Below, in pieces: positions 1-14,880 of a DNA stretch of 64,000 bases (the stretch's first letter is position 1; each line of letters opens with the position of its first letter). A model generated the notes under the pieces. That model saw only the letters and a program-made list of their open reading frames with translations. It was not told where the DNA came from and did no database searches. The translations under genes and the position numbers were made by a program. This DNA comes from Halictus rubicundus (Eukaryota > Arthropoda > Insecta > Hymenoptera > Halictidae): contig NW_027489064.1 in the NCBI RefSeq assembly GCF_050948215.1, forward strand, positions 1 through 64,000, in the 5' to 3' direction.

Positions 1-3000
1 TAGAGGATAGAATAGGATAGAGGATAGGATAGGATAGAGGATAGGATAGGATACAGGATAGGATAGGATAGAGGATAGGATAGAGGATAGGATAGGATAG
101 AGGATAGGATAGGATAGAGGATAGGATGGGATAGAGGATAGGATAGGATAGAGGATAGAATAGGATAGAGGATAGGGTAGGATAGAGGATAGGATAGGAA
201 AGGGGATAGGATAGGATAGAGGATAGGATAGGATAGAGGATAGGATAGGATAGAGGATAGGATAGAGGATAGGATAGGATAGAGGATAGGATAGGATAGA
301 GGATAGGATAGGATACAGGATAGGATAGGATAGAGGATAGGATAGAGGATAGGATAGGATAGAGGATAGGATAGAGGATAGGATGGGATAGAGGATAGGA
401 TAGGATAGAGGATAGAATAGGATAGAGGATAGGTTAGGATAGAGGATAGGATAGGATAGAGGATAGGATAGGATGGGATAGAGGATAGGATAGGATAGAG
501 GATATAATAGGATTGAGGAAAGGATAGGATAGAGGATAGGATAGGATAGAGGATAGGATAGGATAGAGGATAGGATAGGATAGAGTATACGATAGAGGAT
601 TGGATATGATAGAGGATAGGATTGAGGATACGATAGAGGATAGGATAGAGGATAGGATAAGATAGAGGATAGGATAGGATAGAGGATAGGATAGGATAGA
701 GGATAGGATAGGATAGAGGATAGGTTAGGATAGAGGATAGGATAGGATAGAGGATAGGATAGGATAGAGGATAGGATAGGATAGAGGATAGGATAGGATA
801 GGATAGAGGATAGGATAGGATAGAGGATAGGATAGGATAGAGGATAGAATAGGATAGAGGATAGGATAGGATAGAGGATAGGATAGAGGATTGGATATGA
901 TAGAGGATAGGATTGAGGATACGATAGAGGATAGGATAGAGGATAGGATAAGATAGAGGATAGGATAGGATAGAGGATATGATAGGATAGATGATCGGAT
1001 AGAGGATAGGATAGGATAGAGGATAGGATTGGAAAGAGGGTAGGATAGGATAGAGGATAGGATAGGATAGAGGATAGGATAGGATAGGATAGAGGATAGG
1101 ATAGGATAGAGGGTAGGATAGGATAGAGGATAGAATAGGATAGAGGATAGGATAGGATAGAGGATAGGATAGGATAGAGGATCGGATAGAAGATAGGATA
1201 GGATAGAGGATAGAGGATAGAATAGGATAGAGGATAGGATAGGATAGAGGATAGGATAGGATAGAGGATAGTATATGATAGAGGATAGGATTGAGGATAC
1301 GATAGAGGATAGGATAGAGGATAGGATAGGATAGAGGATAGGATAGAGGATAGGATGGGATAGAGGATAGGATAGGATAGAGGATAGGATAGGATAGAGG
1401 ATAGGATAGGATAGTGGATAGGATAGGATAGAGGATAGGATAGGATAGAGGATAGGATAGGATAGGATAGAGGATAGGATAGGATAGAGGATATAATAGG
1501 ATTGAGGAAAGGATAGGATAGAGGATAGGATAGGATAGAGGATAGGATACGATAGAGTATACGATAGAGGATTGGATATGTTAGAGGATAGGATTGAGGA
1601 TACGATAGAGGATAGGATAGAGGATAGGATAAGATAGAGGATAGGATAGGATAGAGGATATGATAGGATAGATGATCGGATAGAGGATAGGATAGGATAG
1701 AGGATAGGATTGGAAAGAGGGTAGGATAGGATAGAGGATAGGATAGGATAGAGGATAGGATAGGATAGGATAGAGGATAGGATAGGATAGAGGATAGGAT
1801 AGGATAGAGGATAGAATAGGATAGAGGATAGGATAGGATAGAGGATAGGATAGGATAGAGGATCGGATAGAAGATAGGATAGGATAGAGGATAGGATAGG
1901 ATAGAGGATAGAATAGGATAGAGGATAGGATAGGATAGAGGATAGGATAGGATAGAGGATAGTATATGATAGAGGATAGGATTGAGGATACGATAGAGGA
2001 TAGGATAGAGGATAGGATAGGATAGAGGATAGGATTGAGGATAGGATAGAGGATAGGATAGAGGATAGGATAGAGGATAGGATAGGATAGAGGATAGGAT
2101 AGGATAAAGGATAGGATAGGATAGGATAGAGGATAGGAAAGGATAGAGGATGGGATAGGATAGAGGATAGGATTGGATAGAGGAAAGTATAGGATAGAGG
2201 ATAGGATAGGAAAGGGGATAGGATAGGATAGAGGATAGGATAGGATAGAGGATAGGATAGAGGATAGGATAGGATAGAGGATATGATAGGATAGAGGATA
2301 GGATAGGATAGAGGATAGGATAGGATAGAGGATAGGATAGGATAGAGGATAGGATAGGATAGAGGATAGGATAGGATAGAGGATAGGATAGGATACAGGA
2401 TAGGATAGGATAGAGGATAGGATAGAGGATAGGATAGGATAGAGGATAGGATAGGATAGAGGATAGGATGGGATAGAGGATAGGATAGGATAGAGGATAG
2501 AATAGGATAGATGATAGGGTAGGATAGAGGATAGGATATTAAAGGGGATAGGATAGGATAGGATAGAGGATAGGATAGGATAGAGGATAGGATAGGATAG
2601 AGGATAGGATAGGATAGAGTATACGATAGATGGTTGGATATGATAGAGGATAGGATTGAGGATACGATAGAGGATAGGATAGAGGATAGAATAAGATAGA
2701 GGATAGGATAGGATAGAGGATATGATAGGATAGATGATCGGATAGAGGATAGGATAGGATAGAGGATAGGATAGGATAGAGGATCGGATAGAAGATAGGA
2801 TAGGATAGAGGATAGGATAGGATAGAGGATAGGATAGGATAGTGGATCGGATAGAAGATAGGATAGGATAGAGGATAGGATAGGATAGAGGATAGTATAT
2901 GATAGAGGATAGGATAGAATAGAGGATAGGATAGGATTGAGGATAGGATAGGATAGAGGATAGGATAGAGGATAGGATAGAGGATAGGATAGAGGATAGG

Positions 3001-6000
3001 ATACAGGATAGGATAGAGGATTGGATAGGATAGAGGATCGGATAGAGGATAGGATAGGATAGAGGAAAGGATATAATAGAGGATAGGATAGGTAATTGGA
3101 TAGGATAGCGGATAGGATAAGGTAGAGGATAGTATAGGATAGAGGATAGGATAGGATAGAGGATAAGATAGGATAAAGGATAGGATAGGATAGAGGATAG
3201 AATAGGATAGAGGATAGGATAGGATAGAGGATAGGATAGGATAGAGGATAGGATAGGATAGAGGATAGGATAGGATAGATTATAGGATAGAGGATAGGAT
3301 AGGATAGAGGATAGGATAGAGGATAGGATAGGATAGAGGATAGGATAGAGGATAGGATAGAGGATAGGATAGGATAGAGGATAGGATAGGATAGAGGATT
3401 GGATAGGTAAATGGATAGGATAGAGTATAGAATAAGGTAGAGGATAGGATAGGATAGAGGATATAATAGGATAGAGGATAGGATAGGATAGAGGATAGGA
3501 TAGGAAAGGGGATAGGATAGGATAGAGGATAGGATAGGATAGAGGATAGGATAGAGGATAGGATAGGATAGAGGATAGGATAGGATAGAGGATAGGATAG
3601 GACAGAGGATAGGATAGGATAGAGGATAGGATAGGATAGAGGATAGGATAGGATACAGGATAGGATAGGATAGATGATAGGATAGAGGATAGGATAGGGT
3701 AGAGGATAGGATAGGATAGAGGATAGGATGGGATAGAGGATAGGATAGGATAGAGGATAGAATAGGATAAAGGATAGGGTAGGATAGAGGATAGGATAGG
3801 AAAGGGGATAGGATAGGATAGAGGATAGGATACGATAGAGGATAGGATAGGATAGAGGATAGGATAGAGGATAGGATAGGATAGAGGATAGGATAGGATA
3901 GAGGATAGGATAGGATACAGGATAGGATAGGATAGAGGATAGGATAGAGGATAGGATAGGATAGAGGATAGGATAGGATAGAGGATAGGATAGAGGATAG
4001 GATGGGATAGAGGATAGGATAGGATAGAGGATAGAATAGGATAGAGGATAGGTTAGGATAGAGGATAGGATAGGATAGAGGATATAATAGGATTGAGGAA
4101 AGGATAGGATAGAGGATAGGATAGGATAGAGGATAGGATAGGATAGAGTATACGATAGAGGATAGGATAAGATAGAGGATAGGATAGGATAGAGGATATG
4201 ATAGGATAGATGATCGGATAGAGGATAGGATAGGATAGAGGATAGGATTGGAAAGAGGGTAGGATAGGATAGAGGATAGGATAGGATAGAGGATAGGATA
4301 GGATAGGATAGAGGATAGGATAGGATAGAGGATAGGATAGGATAGAGGATAGAATAGGATAGAAGATAGGGTAGGATAGAGGATAGGATAGGAAAGGGGA
4401 TAGGATAGGATAGAGGATAGGATAGGATAGAGGATAGGATAGGATAGAGGATAGGATAGAGGATAGGATAGGATAGAGGATAGGATAGGATAGAGGATAG
4501 GATAGGATACAGGATAGGATAGGATAGAGGATAGGATAGAGGATAGGATAGAGGATAGGATAGGATAGAGGATAGGATAGAGGATAGGATGGGATAGTGG
4601 ATAGGATAGGATAGAGGATAGAATAGGATAGAGGATAGGTTAGGATAGAGGATAGGATAGGACAGAGGATAGGATAGGATAGAGGATAGGATAGGATAGA
4701 GGATAGGATAGGATACAGGATAGGATAGGATAGATGATAGGATAGAGGATAGGATAGGATAGAGGATAGGATAGGATAGAGGATAGGATGGGATAGAGGA
4801 TAGGATAGGATAGAGGATAGAATAGGATAAAGGATAGGGTAGGATAGAGGATAGGATAGGAAAGGGGATAGGATAGGATAGAGGATAGGATACGATAGAG
4901 GATAGGATAGGATAGAGGATAGGATAGGATAGAGGATAGGATAGGATAGAGGATAGGATAGGATAGAGGATATAATAGGATTGAGGAAAGGATAGGATAG
5001 AGGATAGGATAGGATAGAGGATAGGATAGGATAGAGTATACGATAGAGGATTGGATATGATAGAGGATAGGATTGAGGATACGATAGAGGATAGGATAGA
5101 GGATAGGATAAGATAGAGGATAGGATAGGATAGAGGATATGATAGGATAGATGATCGGATAGAGGATAGGATAGGATAGAGGATAGGATTGGAAAGAGGG
5201 TAGGATAGGATAGAGGATAGGATAGGATAGAGGATAGGATAGGATAGGATAGAGGATAGGATAGGATAGAGGATAGGATAGGATAGAGGATAGAATAGGA
5301 TAGAAGATAGGGTAGGATAGAGGATAGGATAGGAAAGGGGATAGGATAGGATAGAGGATAGGATAGGATAGAGGATAGGATAGGATAGAGGATAGGATAG
5401 AGGATAGGATAGGATAGAGGATAGGATAGGATAGAGGATAGGATAGGATACAGGATAGGATAGGATAGAGGATAGGATAGAGGATAGGATAGAGGATAGG
5501 ATAGGATAGAGGATAGGATAGAGGATAGGATGGGATAGAGGATAGGATAGGATAGAGGATAGAATAGGATAGAGGATAGGTTAGGATAGAGGATAGGATA
5601 GGATAGAGGATAGGATATAATAGAGGATAGGATAGGATAGAGGATAGGATAGGATAGAGGATAGGATAGGATAGAGGAAAGGGTAGGATAGAGGAGAGGA
5701 TAGGATAGAGGATAGGATAGGATAGAGGATAGGATAGGATAGAGGATAGGATAGGATACAGGATAGGATAGGATAGAGGATAGGATAGAGGATAGGATAG
5801 AGGATAGGATAGGATAGAGGATAGGATAGGATAGAGGATAGGATGGGATAGAGGATAGGATAGGATACAGGATAGGATAGGATACAGGATAGGATAGGAT
5901 AGAGGATAGGATAGAGGATAGGATAGAGGATAGGATGGGATAGAGGATAGGATAGGATAGAGGATAGAATAGGATAGAGGATAGGTTAGGATAGAGGATA

Positions 6001-6130
6001 GGATAGGATAGAGGATAGGATAGGATAGAGGATAGGATAGGATGGGATAGAGGATAGGATAGGATAGAGGATATAATAGGATTGAGGAAAGGATAGGATA
6101 GAGGATAGGATAGGATAGAGGATAGGATAG

Positions 6131-7823
6131 GATTCGAGGATCGGATAGAAGATAGGATAGGATAGAGGATAGGATAGGATAGAGGATAGAATAGGATAGA
6201 GGATAGGATAGGATAGAGGATAGGATAGGATAGAGGATAGTATATGATAGAGGAAAGGATTGAGGATACGATAGAGGATAGGATAGAGGATAGGATAGGA
6301 TAGAGGATAGGATTGAGGATAGGATAGAGGATAGGATAGAGGATAGGATAGAGGATAGGATAGGATAGAGGATAGGATAGGATAAAGGATAGGATAGGAT
6401 AGAGGATATGATAGGATAGATGATCGGATAGAGGATAGGATTGGAAAGAGGGTAGGATAGGATAGAGGATAGGATAGGATAGAGGATAGGATAGGATACA
6501 GGATAGGATAGAGGATAGGATAGGATAGAGGATAGGATAGGATAGAGGATAGGATAGGATACAGGATAGGATAGGATAGAGGATAGGATAGAGGATAGGA
6601 TAGGATAGAGGATAGGATAGGATAGAGGATAGGATAGGATAGAGGATAGGATAGGATAGAGGATATAATAGGATTGAGGAAAGGATAGGATAGAGGATAG
6701 GATAGGATAGAGGATAGGATAGGATAGAGTATACGATAGAGGATTGGATATGATAGAGGATAGGATTGAGGATACGATAGAGGATAGGATAGAGGATAGG
6801 ATAAGATAGAGGATAGGATAGGATAGAGGATATGATAGGATAGATGATCGGATAGAGGATAGGATAGGATAGAGGATAGGATTGGAAAGAGGGTAGGATA
6901 GGATAGAGGATAGGATAGGATAGAGGATAGGATAGGATAGGATAGAGGATAGGATAGGATAGAGGATAGGATAGGATAGAGGATAGAATAGGATAGAAGA
7001 TAGGGTAGGATAGAGGATAGGATAGGAAAGGGGATAGGATAGGATAGAGGATAGGATAGGATAGAGGATAGGATAGGATAGAGGATAGGATAGAGGATAG
7101 GATAGGATAGAGGATAGGATAGGATAGAGGATAGGATAGGATACAGGATAGGATAGGATAGAGGATAGGATAGAGGATAGGATAGAGGATAGGATAGGAT
7201 AGAGGATAGGATAGAGGATAGGATGGGATAGAGGATAGGATAGGATAGAGGATAGAATAGGATAGAGGATAGGTTAGGATAGAGGATAGGATAGGATAGA
7301 GGATAGGATAGGATAGAGGATAGGATAGGATAGAGGATAGGATAGGATAGAGGATAGGATAGGATAGAGGAAAGGGTAGGATAGAGGAGAGGATAGGATA
7401 GAGGATAGGATAGGATAGAGGATAGGATAGGATAGAGGATAGGATAGGATACAGGATAGGATAGGATAGAGGATAGGATAGAGGATAGGATAGAGGATAG
7501 GATAGGATAGAGGATAGGATAGGATAGAGGATAGGATGGGATAGAGGATAGGATAGGATACAGGATAGGATAGGATACAGGATAGGATAGGATAGAGGAT
7601 AGGATAGAGGATAGGATAGAGGATAGGATGGGATAGAGGATAGGATAGGATAGAGGATAGAATAGGATAGAGGATAGGTTAGGATAGAGGATAGGATAGG
7701 ATAGAGGATAGGATAGGATAGAGGATAGGATAGGATGGGATAGAGGATAGGATAGGATAGAGGATATAATAGGATTGAGGAAAGGATAGGATAGAGGATA
7801 GGATAGGATAGAGGATAGGATAG
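6131..7823. repeat. ~1.69 kb higher-order repeat unit
   Basis: The rare variant GATTCGAGGATCGGATAGAAG occurs at 6,131 and again at 7,824, 1,693 bp apart, with the same succession of variants after each. The same pair occurs in the right-hand copy at 50,456 and 52,132, 1,676 bp apart. I read this as a tandem higher-order unit of about 1.7 kb that was already present before the large duplication. The unit edges are arbitrary, taken from marker to marker. Confidence 0.7.
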
Positions 7824-10020
7824 GATTCGAGGATCGGATAGAAGATAGGATAGGATAGAGGATAGGATAGGATAGAGGATAGAATAGGATAGAGGATAGG
7901 ATAGGATAGAGGATAGGATAGGATAGAGGATAGTATATGATAGAGGAAAGGATTGAGGATACGATAGAGGATAGGATAGAGGATAGGATAGGATAGAGGA
8001 TAGGATTGAGGATAGGATAGAGGATAGGATAGAGGATAGGATAGAGGATAGGATAGGATAGAGGATAGGATAGGATAAAGGATAGGATAGGATAGAGGAT
8101 ATGATAGGATAGATGATCGGATAGAGGATAGGATTGGAAAGAGGGTAGGATAGGATAGAGGATAGGATAGGATAGAGGATAGGATAGGATACAGGATAGG
8201 ATAGGATAGAGGATAGGATAGAGGATAGGATAGGATAGAGGATAGGATAGAGGATAGGATGGGATAGAGGATAGGATAGGATAGAGGATAGAATAGGATA
8301 GAGGACAGGTTAGGATAGAGGATAGGATAGGATAGAGGATAGGATAGGATAGAGGATAGGATAGGATGGGATAGAGGATAGGATAGGATAGAGGATATAA
8401 TAGGATTGAGGAAAGGATAGGATAGAGGATAGGATAGGATAGAGGATAGGATAGGATAGAGTATACGATAGAGGATTGGATATGATAGAGGAAAGGATTG
8501 AGGATACGATAGAGGATAGGATAGAGGATAGGATAAGATAGAGGATAGGATAGGATAGAGGATATGATAGGATAGATGATCGGATAGAGGATAGGATAGG
8601 ATAGAGGATAGGATTGGAAAGAGGGTAGGATAGGATAGAGGATAGGATAGGATAGAGGATAGGATAGGATAGGATAGAGGATAGGATAGGATAGAGGATA
8701 GGATAGGATAGAGGATAGAATAGGATAGAGGATAGGATAGGATAGAGGATAGGATACGATAGAGGATAGGATAGGATAGAGGATAGGATAGAGGATAGGA
8801 TAGGATAGAGGATAGGATAGGATAGAGGATAGGATAGGATACAGGATAGGATAGGATAGAGGATAGGATAGAGGATAGGATAGGATAGAGGATAGGATAG
8901 AGGATAGGATGGGATAGAGGATAGGATAGGATAGAGGATAGAATAGGATAGAGGATAGGATAGGATGGGATAGAGGATAGGATAGGATAGAGGATATAAT
9001 AGGATTGAGGAAAGGATAGGATAGAGGATAGGATAGGATAGAGGATAGGATAGGATAGAGTATACGATAGAGGATTGGATATGATAGAGGATAGGATTGA
9101 GGATACGATAGAGGATAGGATAGAGGATAGGATAAGATAGAGGATAGGATAGGATAGAGGATATGATAGGATAGATGATCGGATAGAGGATAGGATAGGA
9201 TAGAGGATAGGATTGGAAAGAGGGTAGGATAGGATAGAGGATAGGATAGGATAGAGGATAGGATAGGATAGAGGATAGAATAGGATAGAGGATAGGTTAG
9301 GATAGAGGATAGGATAGGATAGAGGATAGGATAGGATAGAGGATAGGATAGGATAGAGGATAGGATAGGATAGAGGATAGGATAGGATAGAGGATAGGAT
9401 AGGATAGAGGAGAGGATAGGATAGAGGATAGGATAGGATAGAGGATAGGATAGGATAGAGGATAGGATAGGATACAGGATAGGATAGGATAGAGGATAGG
9501 ATAGAGGATAGGATAGAGGATAGGATAGGATAGAGGATAGGATAGGATAGAGGATAGGATGGGATAGAGGATAGGATAGGATACAGGATAGGATAGGATA
9601 CAGGATAGGATAGGATAGAGGATAGGATAGAGGATAGGATAGAGGATAGGATGGGATAGAGGATAGGATAGGATAGAGGATAGAATAGGATAGAGGATAG
9701 GTTAGGATAGAGGATAGGATAGGATACCGGATAGGATAGGATAGAGGATAGGATAGGATGGGATAGAGGATAGGATAGGATAGAGGATATAATAGGATTG
9801 AGGAAAGGATAGGATAGAGGATAGGATAGGATAGAGGATAGGATAGGATAGAGGATCGGATAGAAGATAGGATAGGATAGAGGATAGGATAGGATAGAGG
9901 ATAGAATAGGATAGAGGATAGGATAGGATAGAGGATAGGATAGGATAGAGGATAGTATATGATAGAGGAAAGGATTGAGGATACGATAGAGGATAGGATA
10001 GAGGATAGGATAGGATAGAG

Positions 10021-11745
10021 GATAGGATTGAGGATAGGATAGAGGATAGGATAGAGGATAGGATAGAGGATAGGATAGGATAGAGGATAGGATAGGATAA
10101 AGGATAGGATAGGATAGAGGATATGATAGGATAGATGATCGGATAGAGGATAGGATTGGAAAGAGGGCAGGATAGGATAGAGGATAGGATAGGATAGAGG
10201 ATAGGATAGGATACAGGATAGGATAGGATAGAGGATAGGATAGAGGATAGGATAGGATAGAGGATAGGATAGAGGATAGGATGGGATAGAGGATAGGATA
10301 GGATAGAGGATAGAATAGGATAGAGGATAGGTTAGGATAGAGGATAGGATAGGATAGAGGATAGGATAGGATAGAGGATAGGATAGGATGGGATAGAGGA
10401 TAGGATAGGATAGAGGATATAATAGGATTGAGGAAAGGATAGGATAGAGGATAGGATAGGATAGAGGATAGGATAGGATAGAGTATACGATAGAGGATTG
10501 GATATGATAGAGGAAAGGATTGAGGATACGATAGAGGATAGGATAGAGGATAGGATAAGATAGAGGATAGGATAGGATAGAGGATATGATAGGATAGATG
10601 ATCGGATAGAGGATAGGATAGGATAGAGGATAGGATTGGAAAGAGGGTAGGATAGGATAGAGGATAGGATAGGATAGAGGATAGGATAGGATAGGATAGG
10701 ATAGGATAGAGGATAGGATAGGATAGAGGATAGAATAGGATAGAGGATAGGATAGGATAGATGATAGGATAGAGGATAGGATAGGATAGAGGATAGGATA
10801 GGATAGAGGATAGGATGGGATAGAGGATAGGATAGGATAGAGGATAGAATAGGATAGAGGATAGGGTAGGATAGAGGATAGGATAGGAAAGGGGATAGGA
10901 TAGGATAGGGGATAGGATAGGATAGAGGATAGGATAGGATAGAGGATAGGATAGAGGATAGGATAGGATAGAGGATAGGATAGGATAGAGGATAGGATAG
11001 GATACAGGATAGGATAGGATAGAGGATAGGATAGGATAGAGGATAGGATAGAGGATAGGATGGGATAGAGGATAGGATAGGATAGAGGATAGAATAGGAT
11101 AGAGGATAGGTTAGGATAGAGGATAGGATAGGATAGAGGATAGGATAGAGGATAGGATAGGATAGAGGATAGGATAGGATAGAGGATAGGATGGGATAGA
11201 GGATAGGATAGGATAGAGGATAGAATAGGATAGAGGATAGGGTAGGATAGAGGATAGGATAGGAAAGGGGATAGGATAGGATAGAGGATAGGATAGGATA
11301 GAGGATAGAATAGGATAGAGGATAGGATAGGATAGAGGATAGGATAGGATAGAGGATCGGATAGAAGATAGGATAGGATAGAGGATAGGATAGGATAGAG
11401 GATAGTATATGATAGAGGATAGGATAGAATAGAGGATAGGATAGGATTTAGGATAGGATAGGATAGAGGATAGGATTGAGGATAGGATAGAGGATAGGAT
11501 AGAGGATAGGATAGGATAGAGGATCGGATAGAGGATAGGATAGGATAGAGGAAAGGATATAATAGAGGATAGGATAGGTAATTGGATAGGATAGAGGATA
11601 GGATAAGGTAGAGGATAGTATAGGATAGAGGATAGGATAGGATAAAGGATATAATAGGATAGAGGATAGGATAGGATAGAGGATAGGATAGGATAGAGGA
11701 TAGGATAGGATAGAGGATAGGATAGGATAGAGGATAGGATAGGAT
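10021..11745. repeat. Direct duplication, copy 1 (offset 4,860 bp)
   Basis: Compared line by line, this stretch matches 14,881-16,605 at a constant offset of 4,860 bp. I noticed a single substitution (G at 10,988 versus C at 15,848). Phase is lost upstream of about 10,021 and downstream of about 11,745. Near-identity over ~1.7 kb of satellite indicates a recent duplication, by unequal exchange or amplification, or an assembly artefact. Confidence 0.85.
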
Positions 11746-14700
11746 AGGATAGAGGATAGGATAGGATAGAGGATAGGATGGGATAGAGGATAGGATAGGA
11801 TAGAGGATAGAATAGGATAGAGGATAGGGTAGGATAGAGGATAGGATAGGATAGAGGATAGGATAGGATAGAGGATAGGATAGGATGGGATAGAGGATAG
11901 GATAGGATAGAGGATATAATAGGATTGAGGAAAGGATAGGATAGAGGATAGGATAGGATAGAGGATAGGATAGGATAGAGTATACGATAGAGGATAGGAT
12001 AGAGGATAGGATAAGATAGAGGATAGGATAGGATAGAGGATATGATAGGATAGAGGATATGATAGGATAGATGATCGGATAGAGTATAGAATAAGGTAGA
12101 GGATAGGATAGGATAGAGGATATAATAGGATAGAGGATAGGATAGGATAGAGGATAGGATAGGAAAGGGGATAGGATAGGATAGAGGATAGGATAGGATA
12201 GAGGATAGCATAGAGGATAGGATAGGATAGAGGATAGGATAGGATAGAGGATAGGATATGATAGAGGATAGGATAGGATAGAGGATAGGATAGAGGATAG
12301 GATAGGATAGAGGATAGGATAGGATAGAGGATAGGATAGGATAGTGGATAGGATAGGATAGAGGATAGGATAGAGGATAGGATAGAGGATAGGATAGGAT
12401 AGAGTATAGGATAGGATAGAGGATAGGGTAGGATACATGATAGGATAGGATAGAGGATAGGATAGAGGATAGGATAGGATAGAGGATAGGATAGGATAGA
12501 GGATAGGATGGGATAGAGGATAGGATAGGATAGAGGATAGAATAGGATAGAGGATAGGGTAGGATAGAGGATAGGATAGGATAGAGGATAGGATGGGATA
12601 GAGGATAGGATAGGATAGAGGATATAATAGGATTGAGGAAAGGATAGGATAGAGGATAGGATAGGATAGAGGATAGGATAGGATAGAGTATACGATAGAG
12701 GATAGGATAGAGGATAGGATAAGATAGAGGATAGGATAGGATAGAGGATATGATAGGATAGAGGATATGATAGGATAGATGATCGGATAGAGTATAGAAT
12801 AAGGTAGAGGATAGGATAGGATAGAGGATATAATAGGATAGAGGATAGGATAGGATAGAGGATAGGATAGGAAAGGGGATAGGATAGGATAGAGGATAGG
12901 ATAGGATAGAGGATAGCATAGAGGATAGGATAGGATAGAGGATAGGATAGGATAGAGGATAGGATATGATAGAGGATAGGATAGGATAGAGGATAGGATA
13001 GAGGATAGGATAGGATAGAGGATAGGATAGGATAGAGTATAGGATAGGATAGAGGATAGGGTAGGATACATGATAGGATAGGATAGAGGATAGGATAGAG
13101 GATAGGATAGGATAGAGGATAGGATAGGATAGAGGATAGGATGGGATAGAGGATAGGATAGGATAGAGGATAGAATAGGATAGAGGATAGGGTAGGATAG
13201 AGGATAGGATAGGATAGAGGATAGGATAGGATAGAGGATAGGATAGGATGGGATAGAGGATAGGATAGGATAGAGGATATAATAGGATTGAGGAAAGGAT
13301 AGGATAGAGGATAGGATAGGATAGAGGATAGGATAGAGTATACGATAGAGGATTGGATATGATAGAGGATAGGATTGAGGATACGATAGAGGATAGGATA
13401 GAGGATAGGATAAGATAGAGGATAGGATAGGATAGAGGATATGATAGGATAGATGATCGGATAGAGGATAGGATAGGATAGAGGATAGGATTGGAAAGAG
13501 GGTAGGATAGGATAGAGGATAGGATAGGATAGAGGATAGGATAGGATAGGATAGAGGATAGGATAGGATAGAGGATAGGATAGGATAGAGGATAGAATAG
13601 GATAGAGGATAGGATAGGATAGAGGATAGGATACGATAGAGGATAGGATAGGATAGAGGATAGGATAGAGGATAGGATAGGATAGAGGATAGGATAGGAT
13701 AGAGGATAGGATAGGATACAGGATAGGATAGGATAGAGGATAGGATAGAGGATAGGATAGGATAGAGGATAGGATAGAGGATAGGATGGGATAGAGGATA
13801 GGATAGGATAGAGGATAGAATAGGATAGAGGATAGGATAGGATGGGATAGAGGATAGGATAGGATAGAGGATATAATAGGATTGATGAAAGGATAGGATA
13901 GAGGATAGGATAGGATAGAGGATAGGATAGGATAGAGTATACGATAGAGGATTGGATATGATAGAGGATAGGATTGAGGATACGATAGAGGATAGGATAG
14001 AGGATAGGATAAGATAGAGGATAGGATAGGATAGAGGATATGATAGGATAGATGATCGGATAGAGGATAGGATAGGATAGAGGATAGGATTGGAAAGAGG
14101 GTAGGATAGGATAGAGGATAGGATAGGATAGAGGATAGGATAGGATAGAGGATAGAATAGGATAGAGGATAGGTTAGGATAGAGGATAGGATAGGATAGA
14201 GGATAGGATAGGATAGAGGATAGGATAGGATAGAGGATAGGATAGGATAGAGGATAGGATAGGATAGAGGATAGGATAGGATAGAGGAGAGGATAGGATA
14301 GAGGATAGGATAGGATAGAGGATAGGATAGGATAGAGGATAGGATAGGATACAGGATAGGATAGGATAGAGGATAGGATAGAGGATAGGATAGAGGATAG
14401 GATAGGATAGAGGATAGGATAGGATAGAGGATAGGATGGGATAGAGGATAGGATAGGATACAGGATAGGATAGGATACAGGATAGGATAGGATAGAGGAT
14501 AGGATAGAGGATAGGATAGAGGATAGGATGGGATAGAGGATAGGATAGGATAGAGGATAGAATAGGATAGAGGATAGGTTAGGATAGAGGATAGGATAGG
14601 ATACAGGATAGGATAGGATAGAGGATAGGATAGGATGGGATAGAGGATAGGATAGGATAGAGGATATAATAGGATTGAGGAAAGGATAGGATAGAGGATA

Positions 14701-14880
14701 GGATAGGATAGAGGATAGGATAGGATAGAGGATCGGATAGAAGATAGGATAGGATAGAGGATAGGATAGGATAGAGGATAGAATAGGATAGAGGATAGGA
14801 TAGGATAGAGGATAGGATAGGATAGAGGATAGTATATGATAGAGGAAAGGATTGAGGATACGATAGAGGATAGGATAGAG